This document shows positions 56,697-64,000 of a stretch of 64,000 nt of DNA, one piece after another. This DNA comes from JAVEDQ01 sp963783105 (lineage in GTDB: Bacteria > Actinomycetota > Actinomycetes > Frankiales > Frankiaceae), in NCBI GenBank assembly GCA_963783105.1, contig CAWAMI010000003.1, positions 496,001 through 560,000 of the forward strand, read 5' to 3'. Made by a program: the position numbers and the translations under genes. A model generated the notes under the pieces. The model had not been told where the DNA came from. It worked only from the letters and a program-made list of their open reading frames with translations, and ran no database searches. Numbering within the stretch: the stretch's first letter is position 1; the number at the start of each line of letters is the position of its first letter.

Positions 56697-57632
56697 ATGG
56701 CTCTCACGAACGAGCAGCAGCCGTCACAAGGATCGGCGCCGGCGGCGCTGGTCGGCTACGACGGGTCCATCGCAGCCCTCGCGATGATCCAGGTCGGGGC
56801 GGAGCTGCTGCCTCACATCGACGTCACGGTGGTGAACCTGTGGGACCCGCCCCTGCGGCCGTCCGCCCTGCGGCGCCGGGTGGCCGCCGAGGCGGGCTCG
56901 CTGGCGGAACTCGTGGACCTGCTCGAGAAGGAGGGCGGCCAGGAGGCCCAGCGGCTGGCGGACGCCGGCGTCGTCCTTGCCCGGGCGGCGGGTTGGGAGC
57001 GCGCGAGCGCGGCCATCCGACGGAGCAACGGCGGGGACGGTCTGCTGCTGGCGGGCATGGCCGAGGAGCTGGGTGCAGCGCTGGTCGTCGTGGGCTCGCG
57101 CGGGCTCAGCGGCGTGTCGGCCGTGCTGGGCAGCTTCTCGGACACCCTCGTCCACCACAGCGGAACTCCGGTCCTCGTGGTGCCCTATCCCCTGCTGCAG
57201 ACGGAGCGGAACGCCGCCGCGAAGGGTCCTGTCCTCGTCGGCTGGGACGGCTCCGAAGGAGCACGCTCGGCATTGCTCAGCGCGCGCCAGCTGTTCCCGG
57301 AGCGGGACATGGTGGTCGCGGCCGTCGGCGACGCCGACGATCCTGCAGAGGCTCTCGCGGTGGTCGGAGCCCAGGAGGGCAGCTTCACCGCGGTCCGGCT
57401 GCGGCCCCTGGCGCAGGGCTCTCCTGGCCCGGGACGCACCACGGCCGAGGCGCTGGTCGCGTGCGCACGTTCACACCAGGCCGCGGTGATCGTGGTCGGC
57501 TCGCGCGGCCGCATCGCCGTGAAGGAGCTCCTGCTCGGCAGCGTCGCGATGGCGACGCTCCACCACGCCCACCGGCCTGTTCTCGTCGTACCCCCGCATC
57601 ACGCCCACGTCGAGGGCGACCACGTGTCCTGA
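56697..57632 (+). CDS. Tandem universal stress protein
   Basis: Two UspA domains in 311 residues. Domain 1 (about 15-165) starts ALVGYDGSIAALAMI and ends GSRGLSGVSAVLGSFS; domain 2 (about 178-305) starts VLVGWDGSEGARSALLSA and ends in GSRGRIAVKELLLGSVA. Domain 1's loop is one residue short of the G-x2-G-x9-G spacing. Placed 18 bases after the acyl-CoA ligase, so it is co-transcribed, and convergent with the SRPBCC gene. Confidence 0.9.
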   Translation: MALTNEQQPSQGSAPAALVGYDGSIAALAMIQVGAELLPHIDVTVVNLWDPPLRPSALRRRVAAEAGSLAELVDLLEKEGGQEAQRLADAGVVLARAAGWERASAAIRRSNGGDGLLLAGMAEELGAALVVVGSRGLSGVSAVLGSFSDTLVHHSGTPVLVVPYPLLQTERNAAAKGPVLVGWDGSEGARSALLSARQLFPERDMVVAAVGDADDPAEALAVVGAQEGSFTAVRLRPLAQGSPGPGRTTAEALVACARSHQAAVIVVGSRGRIAVKELLLGSVAMATLHHAHRPVLVVPPHHAHVEGDHVS

Positions 57633-57670
57633 CAACCAGGCAGCCATCCGCGCGAGAGTTGCTCCTGCGT

Positions 57671-58411
57671 TCAGGCGGCGGACGGGTTGACGGCATTGAC
57701 GGCTTGGTCCTCGGCACGACCGGCCTTGCCGCGCCGCTGCTCGGCCCGCCGCTCGGCGCGCTGCTTGATGCCGAGCAGCATCTTGCGCTCCATCAGCCAG
57801 TGCACCGGCTCCAGCACGTACTTGTTCGCGAGCATCGCCGTCGGCGTCGGGGTGAAGTCGCTGCGCAGTCGGACGACCAGCCGGCTGCAGCCGACGAAGT
57901 GCTCGGTCACCTGGAAGGACCAGCTGACGTAGGGCAGCCCCGCCTCGAAGGCCTCCTCCTGAGTACCGGGGGCCACGAGCAGCAGGCGGTGTGGCGGCTC
58001 GGCGAGGGCGACCCGGAAGTGCAGCGGCGCCGGGAAGTTCGGCGGCACCAGGCGGACCTCGTCCCCCTCGGAGAGGTCCTGCCACTCCGGCACCACCGAG
58101 GAGACGCTGTGGATGTCGCAGCCGAGGAGGTTCTCCAGCCAGTCGTAGCTGTACAGGCCGCCCCGCCCCTGCCCGAGCTGCGCGAGCCACGGCCACACGT
58201 CCGTCGGCGGTGCGGCGATCGCGACGGCGTGTGTGCTGCGGTAGCGCGCGAGCGGGACGACATCGTCGCCGGCCATCGGTGCGCCGACCTCCGGCGGGAG
58301 CGCGCCCCACACGAGCAGCCGCGGGCGCACGAAGGCGAAACCCGCGCCCGCCGCCCCCACCGCGGTGGCGGTCGCGGCCAGAGCCCGGGACACGACAGCT
58401 GCTGCACGCAT
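57671..58411 (-). CDS. SRPBCC-fold (polyketide cyclase-like) membrane-anchored protein
   Basis: A 246-residue protein with an N-terminal hydrophobic helix (about 8-28) and an SRPBCC-type lipid-binding domain (AIAAPPTDVWPWLAQLGQGR; WSFQVTEHFVGCSRLVVR), ending in a basic tail. Start at the ATG at 58411 with GGAG six bases upstream. Such proteins bind hydrophobic ligands; the ligand is unknown. Divergent from GAPDH with DosR-like half-sites between them. Confidence 0.82.
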   Translation of the reverse strand: MRAAAVVSRALAATATAVGAAGAGFAFVRPRLLVWGALPPEVGAPMAGDDVVPLARYRSTHAVAIAAPPTDVWPWLAQLGQGRGGLYSYDWLENLLGCDIHSVSSVVPEWQDLSEGDEVRLVPPNFPAPLHFRVALAEPPHRLLLVAPGTQEEAFEAGLPYVSWSFQVTEHFVGCSRLVVRLRSDFTPTPTAMLANKYVLEPVHWLMERKMLLGIKQRAERRAEQRRGKAGRAEDQAVNAVNPSAA

Positions 58412-58503
58412 GACGACTCCTTGTCGAAGGCCTACTCGTCCGTCCGTCTCCCACGGTGCCGGGCGAGTCCGCCTGGTGGCAGCGGCGTTGGCACCGTTCG
58501 CTC

Positions 58504-58549
58504 GGGACCTTCGGCACCGGTTCGGGACCTCCGCGGGGACCTTCGGCTC
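58504..58549. promoter_or_regulatory. DevR/DosR-like repeats between SRPBCC and GAPDH genes
   Basis: GGGACCTTCGGCAC (58504-58517) and GGGACCTTCGGCTC (58536-58549) each fit 11 of 14 positions, with a third GGGACCT half-site between (58524). The outer two are 32 bp apart, about three helical turns. They are about 100 bases from both divergent starts (58411 and 58653). Confidence 0.45.
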
Positions 58550-58652
58550 TGCCTCGCGCGCGGACGTCGGCGCACCGTCGGTCGGGACCGCCATGAATGG
58601 ATCGCAGCGCCGCGCGTCCGGATCGTGGCCGACGAATCAGGAGGACATTCGC

Positions 58653-59654
58653 GTGACTGCTCGCATCGGTATCAACGGATTCGGCCGCGTGGGACGGAGC
58701 TTCCTTCGCATCGCCGAGGAGCGCGGCTACGACGTCGCCGTCATCAACGACCTGACCAGCCCGAAGACGCTGGCGCACCTGCTCACGTACGACTCGACCT
58801 ACGGACGCTTCCCCGTCCCGGTGGAGGCCGAGGACGACGCCCTCGTCGTGGACGGGCGCCGCATCGCGGTCACCAAGGAGCAGGACCCCGCGGCCCTCGA
58901 CTGGACGGGGCACGGCGTCGACGTGGTGATCGAGTCCACCGGTCGCTTCCGCGCGCGGGACGACGCGGCGCTCCACCTGAAGGCGGGAGCGCGCAAGGTG
59001 CTGCTCTCCGCGCCGGGCAAGGGCGTCGACCTCACCGTGGTGATGGGGTTGAACGAGTCCGACTACGATCCGGCGGCGCACGACATCGTCTCGAACGCCT
59101 CCTGCACCACCAACTGCGTGGCCCCGATGGCGAAGGTCCTGCACGAGGCGTTCGGCCTGGAGCAGGCGCTCATGACCACGATCCACGGCTACACCGGCGA
59201 CCAGAACCTGCTGGACGGCCCGCACAAGGACCTGCACCGGGCGCGCTCGGCCGCCGTCAACATCATCCCCACGTCGACCGGCGCGGCCCGCACCACCGGC
59301 GTGGTCATCCCCGAGCTGGCGGGCAAGCTCGACGGACTCGCCGTCCGTGTGCCGGTGGAGGACGGGTCGCTCACCGACCTGACCGCAGTGCTGAGCCGCG
59401 AGGTCACCGTCGACGAGGTGAACGCCGCGTTCCGGGAGGCGGGGAGCACAGGACCGCTCGCCGGCTACCTGCGCTACACGGCCGACCCGATCGTCTCCCG
59501 CGACGTGATCGGCGACCCGGCCTCGTGCGTCTTCGACTCGGGGCTCACCACGGCCGACGGACGGCTCGTGAAGATCTTCGGCTGGTACGACAATGAGTAC
59601 GGCTACACCTGCCGCCTGGCGGACCTCTACGAGTTCGTCGCGAACCGGCTCTGA
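58653..59654 (+). CDS. gap: Glyceraldehyde-3-phosphate dehydrogenase (type I)
   Basis: Interconverts glyceraldehyde 3-phosphate and 1,3-bisphosphoglycerate, using NAD(P). The 333-residue product has the Rossmann start GINGFGRVGRSFLR, catalytic Cys151 in SNASCTTNC, and the KIFGWYDNEYGYTCR end. Length and motifs are normal. Start at a GTG with CAGGAGG eight bases upstream. It is not next to pgk or tpi, so it may be a second, stress-dedicated copy; with the aldolase and PEP synthase it would support a gluconeogenic route. Ends at a strong terminator. Confidence 0.95.
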   Translation: MTARIGINGFGRVGRSFLRIAEERGYDVAVINDLTSPKTLAHLLTYDSTYGRFPVPVEAEDDALVVDGRRIAVTKEQDPAALDWTGHGVDVVIESTGRFRARDDAALHLKAGARKVLLSAPGKGVDLTVVMGLNESDYDPAAHDIVSNASCTTNCVAPMAKVLHEAFGLEQALMTTIHGYTGDQNLLDGPHKDLHRARSAAVNIIPTSTGAARTTGVVIPELAGKLDGLAVRVPVEDGSLTDLTAVLSREVTVDEVNAAFREAGSTGPLAGYLRYTADPIVSRDVIGDPASCVFDSGLTTADGRLVKIFGWYDNEYGYTCRLADLYEFVANRL

Positions 59655-59673
59655 CAGCCGTCAGCAGGACGAC

Positions 59674-59707
59674 GACATGCCCCCGGTGCTCGCACCGGGG
59701 GCATGTC
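59674..59707. terminator. Strong bidirectional hairpin after GAPDH
   Basis: A perfect 15-bp stem (arms 59674-59688 and 59693-59707, loop CTCG) lies between the convergent GAPDH and KAS-like genes. It is the clearest terminator in the window, though without a U-tract. Confidence 0.8.
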
Positions 59708-59725
59708 CTCACTGCTGATAGACGG

Positions 59726-60652
59726 TCACTGCTGATACACCGCGGCCGTGACGGTGATGCCCGAACCGGCGGAGACGAACAGGCAGGTGCGGCTGTCCGC
59801 GAGCCGCCCGCTGCGCTGCGCCTGCTCGAGCCCGGCGACGAACTGCGCCGTGTGCGCCTCCGCGAACTGCTCCGGCACGTGCACGACCCGCCCGGGCGCG
59901 AGGCCGATCCGGTCGGCCAGCGCGTCGCCGAAGCCGCCACTCAGGCTCGCGACGAGCAGGTCCACCTCGGGCACCGAGAGGTCCACGTCGTAGAGGAGGT
60001 CCTCGATGACGGTCACGGCGCAGTCCACCGCCCGTGCCTCGTAGCCCGGCCTCCGGACGATGCGGAGCTCGTTGCGCCCGCCCGGGCTGCCGGGGCGCAG
60101 GCCCGGCCGGCGCCGCCACTCGGTGACGCCCTCGCAGAGCGAGGAGTACTCGGAGAAGGTCTGCGACCGGAACGCGGTCAGTCCCGCCGCCCGCGGGTCC
60201 CAGCCGACCAGCACGGCACCACCCGCCGGCCGGTACGGAAAGCGTTGCCGCGGGATCAGACTGGCCGGCCACGGCCGCGGTGGGGCGTCGCTGGCCACCA
60301 CCATCCCGAGCTGCCCGGCGCCGGAGCTCAGGAAGCCACGCAGCAGCTGCAGGCCGCTCAACACGCCGCAGCCACCGTTGTCGAGGTCGAAGGAGAACGT
60401 TCCGTGGCCGGCACCCGGCGGGTGGCCGGGGTTGGCGTGGATGTCCTCCTGGATGAGCGCCGCCAGCGCGGGCTCCCCCAGGCTCTTGTCCCGGTAGATG
60501 CCGGCGTTGATGAGGATGTCCAGCTCCCCGGGCGCGACCTCGACCCGGTCGAGGCATCGCTCGGCGGCGGCGTCAGCCAGTCGGCGAGCCGAATGGGACA
60601 GCGGGGACAGCGTCGGTACGGCCGTGGCCGCCGACCTCAGAACGACTCCCAT
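59726..60652 (-). CDS. KAS III-like protein with altered catalytic residues
   Basis: A 308-residue thiolase-fold protein. The nucleophile region reads DLDNGGCGVLSG (Cys95), aligning with the KAS III active Cys, but the second half lacks the expected His and Asn: the PHQ-like position reads ASLSGGFGDALAD and the last motif EAHTAQF. It is translated as the second of a pair: its ATG lies inside the upstream KAS III gene, an 80-base overlap. It may form a heterodimer with that partner, as in PqsB-PqsC, or be an acyl carrier-recognising subunit. Product unknown. Confidence 0.75.
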   Translation of the reverse strand: MGVVLRSAATAVPTLSPLSHSARRLADAAAERCLDRVEVAPGELDILINAGIYRDKSLGEPALAALIQEDIHANPGHPPGAGHGTFSFDLDNGGCGVLSGLQLLRGFLSSGAGQLGMVVASDAPPRPWPASLIPRQRFPYRPAGGAVLVGWDPRAAGLTAFRSQTFSEYSSLCEGVTEWRRRPGLRPGSPGGRNELRIVRRPGYEARAVDCAVTVIEDLLYDVDLSVPEVDLLVASLSGGFGDALADRIGLAPGRVVHVPEQFAEAHTAQFVAGLEQAQRSGRLADSRTCLFVSAGSGITVTAAVYQQ

Positions 60653-61763
60653 AGCGCTTCACCAATTCATCCATCTCGAGGATCACGACCCCGATCTCCA
60701 GGCCCGACGCCAGCGAGAGCAGCATGACGCGCTCCCCCGGCTGGAAGCGGCCCTGCTCGAGGTACTGGTACAAGGCGACGAAATGCGTCGTCGACGACGT
60801 GTTGCCGAATTGCTCGACGTTGTCGACGACGTGCTTGGGCATGGCGCCGAGCCGCTGGGAGAACTCGCCGACGCCCTTGCGGATCGCCCGGGACGACGTC
60901 TGGTGCGGGATCAGGTAGTCGATGTCCTCGAACCGCAGCCCGGTCTGGGTCAGGGCGTCCTGCATCAGCGGGGGCGCGTCCTGGATCGCCACCTTGTGGA
61001 TCGTGCGGGCCTTGGTGTACATCGAGGCTCCGGGGCCGATGCGACTGGGGTAGGCCAGGCACAGCCGGCTGTGCTCCGAGAGCGTGGTGAAGGCCGCGAA
61101 CGAGATCCCCGATCCGACGTGGCCCTCGGGCATGCGCTCGACGATGACCGCCGCACCGGCGTCCCCGAGCGTCAGCGACGCGAGCTGGCGGCTGAGGATG
61201 CTCCGGACCTGCTTGCCGGCGTTGGTCCCGAGCTGCGAGATGCTCTCCCCGCTGACCACCATCCCGCGGCGGATCTCCCCGCGGCGGATGAAGTCGTTGA
61301 GGATGAAGACGCCGGTCAGCATGCCGGCGCAGGCGTTCGAGATGTCGAAGCTGAGCGCGTCGCTGGCCCCGATCGCGTCCTTGAGATACAGGCTGAGCGG
61401 GGGTTCGTAGCGCTGGCGGAAGCCGCTGCGGTACTTGCTGATGCTGCAGCTCAGCACCATGTCCATATCCCCGGCGGTGTAGGCCGAGTGGAACAGGCAG
61501 TCCCGCGCCGCCCGCACCGCGAGGGACAGCGAGTCCTCGCCCTCGCCCGCGACGTGGCGCTCGTGGATGCCGGTGAGCCGCTCGATGTCGATGTGCGGGT
61601 GGTGTCGCAGGGAGGCTTCCAGCTCCTGTGACGTCAGCCGCTCCGCCGGCAGCGCGAGCCCCAAGCTCTCGAACCGGGCCCCTTGGGGCTCACCACCGGG
61701 CCGCCAGCCCGTACGGTTCTCGGACGTCATCCAATGGGCCGTCTGCTGCTCCGGGACCACCAC
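60573..61763 (-). CDS. 3-oxoacyl-ACP synthase III-like (FabH/PqsC-like)
   Basis: A 396-residue KAS III-type condensing enzyme with the full catalytic triad: Cys145 (DISNACAGML), His287 (LIPHQTSSRAI) and Asn321 (QFGNTSST). The N-terminus is longer than in FabH, and a C-terminal tail follows. Start at the GTG at 61763, with AGGGG nine bases upstream; an in-frame ATG (MTSEN) lies 12 codons later. It follows the small hypothetical gene by 6 bases and overlaps its degenerate partner downstream by 80 bases. Substrates are unknown. Confidence 0.85.
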   Translation of the reverse strand: MVVPEQQTAHWMTSENRTGWRPGGEPQGARFESLGLALPAERLTSQELEASLRHHPHIDIERLTGIHERHVAGEGEDSLSLAVRAARDCLFHSAYTAGDMDMVLSCSISKYRSGFRQRYEPPLSLYLKDAIGASDALSFDISNACAGMLTGVFILNDFIRRGEIRRGMVVSGESISQLGTNAGKQVRSILSRQLASLTLGDAGAAVIVERMPEGHVGSGISFAAFTTLSEHSRLCLAYPSRIGPGASMYTKARTIHKVAIQDAPPLMQDALTQTGLRFEDIDYLIPHQTSSRAIRKGVGEFSQRLGAMPKHVVDNVEQFGNTSSTTHFVALYQYLEQGRFQPGERVMLLSLASGLEIGVVILEMDELVKRYGSRSEVGGHGRTDAVPAVPFGSPTG

Positions 61764-61769
61764 GACAGG

Positions 61770-62234
61770 TCACCCCTCTTTCGTCGTCGAACTCCGCGCG
61801 GAGCGCCGGTGCAGCCGGACGTCGACGAGCGCGGTCTGCCCGGCCGGCCGTATGTCCGTCCCGGCCACGACCTCCGCGCTGCTGGCGGCCGTGCGCTGAC
61901 CGCGGACGATCTGCAACATCCCGGGCGTCTGCGGCTCCCCGACCGTGAGCGCCAGCCGGACCTTCGGCACGCCGCGCTCGCCGAGCTCCGTCAGCGCCCG
62001 GTCGAGCAGCACGCACGCGACCTCCGGGTCCCGGTTCGACCCCATCTCGATCGAGAGATCGAGGCCCTCGCTCGGGTCGGTCTGAGCCCACTGCACGGTC
62101 CCCACCGGCTGCTGGTCCCGCAAGGCCACGATGCAGCGGTCACTCTGGTGCAGGACGACGCGCGGGTCGCCGGGTTCGCTCGCCGAGGCCCCCACCGACG
62201 TCGACGGCACAACGCGTGCGTCCGCTGTCCTCAT
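61770..62234 (-). CDS. Hypothetical protein upstream of KAS III pair
   Basis: A 154-residue soluble protein with no recognised domain. It begins MRTADARVVPSTSVGA and has an alternating pattern (CIVALRDQQPVGTVQWA; LLDRALTELGERGVPKVRLAL), which could be GNAT-like or a partial fold. It is the first gene of the unit with the two KAS-like genes (6-base gap) and its promoter faces the patatin gene across DosR-like sites. Its role could be a partner or delivery factor for the condensing enzymes; this is inference. Confidence 0.6.
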   Translation of the reverse strand: MRTADARVVPSTSVGASASEPGDPRVVLHQSDRCIVALRDQQPVGTVQWAQTDPSEGLDLSIEMGSNRDPEVACVLLDRALTELGERGVPKVRLALTVGEPQTPGMLQIVRGQRTAASSAEVVAGTDIRPAGQTALVDVRLHRRSARSSTTKEG

Positions 62235-62270
62235 GGTTTCCAGGCTCGGCCGCCCCGCCCGCGCCGCACA

Positions 62271-62317
62271 GAGGACAAGGTCCCGGCCGGACGGGTCGTA
62301 CCGGGACTCCTGGTCCC
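62271..62317. promoter_or_regulatory. DevR/DosR-like sites between KAS and patatin units
   Basis: GAGGACAAGGTCCC (62271-62284) fits 11 of 14 positions. GGGACTCCTGGTCCC (62303-62317) has perfect outer halves but a 5-base centre, one longer than the others. Their centres are about 32 bp apart, near three helical turns. They lie 37-83 bases from the hypothetical start (62234) and 82-128 from the patatin start (62399). Confidence 0.5.
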
Positions 62318-62398
62318 GTGCGTCGTGACCTTCCGCTCTGCCGCCGCGACCACGTAAGCCGCACGATCGACCCAACAGCTTCGGTCAAGGGGGCGGCG

Positions 62399-63265
62399 AT
62401 GACGGTGGTCGGTGCCCTCTCCGCGCCCCGGAGCGGCGCTCGAGCCCCCGAGGCCGGACGCCCGGCGCTGACGTGCGCCCTCGGTGGGGGCGGCGCGTTC
62501 GGCATCGCCTACGCCTTCGGGATCGCCGACGCACTCGCCGAAGCCGGTGCACCGCTGGCCGGCTCGTCGTTCCTCGGCACCTCGGCCGGCTCGTGGGTCG
62601 GTGCCTGCCTGGCGACCGGCGTGCCGTTCTCCGAGCTCAGCGCGCTCCCGCCGCTCCGGGTGCCGAACCTGCGGCCGGGAGCTCTGCAGCGGCTCGCCGC
62701 AACGGTGCTCGGGGACCTGCGCTCCGAGCGGCTGACCGCCATCGCGTTCCGGTTGAAGGGCGGGCGGCGCACCGCGCTGTCGGGCGCGGACCACCGCCTG
62801 GCGGACATCGTGGCCGCGTCCTCCGCCGTCCCCTGGCTGTTCGCCCCCGTCCGGGTGGACGGCCACCGCTACGTCGACGGCGGCGTGCGGTCGCTGGTCA
62901 GCGCGGACCTCGCACCCGCCGCCGATCACCTGCTCGCCATCGCCCCCATCGCCGGGCCGATGTTCGGGCCGGCCGGGCAGACGATGGAGGTGCTGCTGCG
63001 GCGGGAGCTGCGCCGGTGGCAGGACGCCACCGGCGGTACGGCCCACCTGATCCGACCGAACCGCGCGATCGCCGACCTCGCCCGGCGCCCGATGGACCTT
63101 TTCGATACCGAGCTGACTGCCCGCGTCTACCCGATGGCGCGGGCCCAGGCCGAGCGCCTGGTGTCCTCCCGCGGTCTCGCCACCGGCTTCCGCAGCCTCG
63201 ACGGCTGCGTCCCGGCGGCGATCGACGCGCCGGAATCCACGGACGGAACCCTCGACGTCGCCTGA
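62399..63265 (+). CDS. Patatin-like phospholipase
   Basis: A 288-residue patatin-family lipid hydrolase with the oxyanion loop GGGGAFG (29-35), nucleophile Ser62 in GTSAG and catalytic Asp160 in VDGG. Start at the ATG at 62399, with an AAGGGGG site about 6 bases upstream. It faces the DevR-like gene and shares its promoter region with the KAS unit. It may release fatty acids from membrane lipid for storage or for the KAS III/FadD enzymes. Confidence 0.88.
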   Translation: MTVVGALSAPRSGARAPEAGRPALTCALGGGGAFGIAYAFGIADALAEAGAPLAGSSFLGTSAGSWVGACLATGVPFSELSALPPLRVPNLRPGALQRLAATVLGDLRSERLTAIAFRLKGGRRTALSGADHRLADIVAASSAVPWLFAPVRVDGHRYVDGGVRSLVSADLAPAADHLLAIAPIAGPMFGPAGQTMEVLLRRELRRWQDATGGTAHLIRPNRAIADLARRPMDLFDTELTARVYPMARAQAERLVSSRGLATGFRSLDGCVPAAIDAPESTDGTLDVA

Positions 63266-63300
63266 GACGACCGGCCGGGTCCGCGTCGAGAGCGGAACCG

Positions 63301-63975
63301 TCAGGCGTTGGGGTTCAGCCGGTTGCTGAAGATGGCGGCCTGGGTCCGGCTCTCCAGCCCGAGCTTGGCGAGCAGGCGCGACACGTAGTTCTTGACGGTT
63401 TTCTCGGCGAGGAACATGCGGGCGCCGATCTGCCGGTTGGTCAGCCCTTCCGCGATCAGGTCGAGCACCTTGCGTTCCTGCTCGGTCAACCCGGCCAGCC
63501 GCGGATCGGTCGCCGGCCCCTCCCGCAAGCGCGTCAGCACCCGCTGCGTCACCGCCGGATCCAGCAACGACTGCCCCGCCGCCACCCGACGCACCCCATC
63601 GACCAGCTCGTTGCCCCGCACCTGCTTCAACACATAACCCGACGCCCCCGCCATGATCGCGGCGAACAACGCCTCGTCGTCGTCGTACGACGTCAGGATC
63701 AAACACGAGATCGACGGATCCGCCGACCGCACATCCCGGCACACATCGATCCCCGAACCATCCGGCAACCGGCCATCCAGGATCGCCACCTGCGGCCGCA
63801 ACGCCAGAATCCGAACCCGGCCCTCCGCTGCCGTCCCCGCCTCACCCACCACCTCGAGACCCGACCGCTCCGCCAGATCCCGTAACCCCCGCCGCACCAA
63901 CTCATGATCATCAAGCAGGAAGACACGGACGGGAGCGGAATCGACCTCGGTCTCGCGGGGTGATGGATCGGTCAT
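63301..63975 (-). CDS. devR: DevR/DosR-like NarL-family response regulator
   Basis: Dormancy response regulator, 224 residues from the ATG at 63975. Receiver with DDHELVRRGL, phospho-acceptor Asp67 (AILDGRLPDG) and LTSYDDDEAL, and a LuxR-type helix-turn-helix domain (LTEQERKVLDLIAEGLTN, then FLAEKTVKNYVSRLLAKLG) that is nearly identical in its recognition helix to M. tuberculosis DosR; a 13-residue N-terminal extension is extra. Codon use changes within the gene: the N-terminal two-thirds prefers G/T-ending codons, the last third C-ending ones. Likely binds the GGGAC-N4-GTCCC-type boxes here. Confidence 0.94.
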   Translation of the reverse strand: MTDPSPRETEVDSAPVRVFLLDDHELVRRGLRDLAERSGLEVVGEAGTAAEGRVRILALRPQVAILDGRLPDGSGIDVCRDVRSADPSISCLILTSYDDDEALFAAIMAGASGYVLKQVRGNELVDGVRRVAAGQSLLDPAVTQRVLTRLREGPATDPRLAGLTEQERKVLDLIAEGLTNRQIGARMFLAEKTVKNYVSRLLAKLGLESRTQAAIFSNRLNPNA

Positions 63976-64000
63976 ACGACCCGTTCTACGCCAACGAACG

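Noticed and set aside
56090..59596. 1168-codon open frame on the plus strand
   Set aside because: It overlaps the acyl-CoA ligase, tandem USP, SRPBCC and GAPDH genes in the wrong frames, and has Arg/Gly-rich low-complexity sequence.

Overview
This 64 kb window is very GC-rich and densely coded, with frequent GTG starts and ATGA/GTGA overlaps. The senX3-regX3, PHO-box and DosR-type signals point to an actinobacterium. I infer the order Pseudonocardiales (Pseudonocardia-like), but no rRNA or other marker in the window proves it. I see no tRNA, rRNA, CRISPR array, phage or insertion sequence.

Region 1 (1-12.8 kb) is mostly housekeeping. It opens with a phosphate-starvation block: pstB (cut by the window edge), pstA, pstC, a strong hairpin, pstS with a PHO-type direct repeat upstream, the regX3-senX3 two-component pair, and phoU divergently. 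Then come a small hypothetical gene, a tightly overlapping trio (membrane metallophosphoesterase, HipA-like kinase, DUF3037), a repeat-rich gap, asnB and a 31-residue membrane peptide gene.

Region 2 (12.8-64 kb) reads as one large dormancy/hypoxia island. It has a DevS/DosS-like GAF-GAF histidine kinase (42.6-44.4 kb) whose predicted heme-ligand histidine is kept, and a DevR/DosR-like regulator at the right edge (63.3-64.0 kb). Sites resembling the mycobacterial DosR box (pattern GGGAC-YWWR-GTCCC) lie before most transcription units. The genes match the M. tuberculosis DosR regulon family by family: eight universal stress protein genes (eleven domains), CBS proteins, DUF1876 (Rv1738-like), Rip3-like site-2 protease, Tgs1-like acyltransferase, Acg-like nitroreductase, CtpF-like P-type ATPase. 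To these are added metabolic genes: class I fructose-bisphosphate aldolase, PEP synthase, GAPDH, a trehalose-synthase-like glycosyltransferase, a GNAT-fused NDP-forming acyl-CoA synthetase, a FadD15-like ligase, a patatin, and a KAS III pair in which one partner has lost catalytic residues.

Set within the island are a PAP2 phosphatase next to a degenerate-PAP2/kinase/ectodomain fusion with two orphan substrate-binding lipoproteins (22.4-27.5 kb), a MacB-type ABC exporter, DUF4389, DUF3068, DUF2254 and STAS proteins, and two gene remnants (a GGDEF tail and a formylglycine-generating-enzyme fragment). A working model is that DevS senses redox or gas state, DevR switches on these units, and the cell shifts to stress-protein, cation, lipid/trehalose storage and gluconeogenic functions. 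That model is inference; the sequence shows only the genes and the candidate operators.
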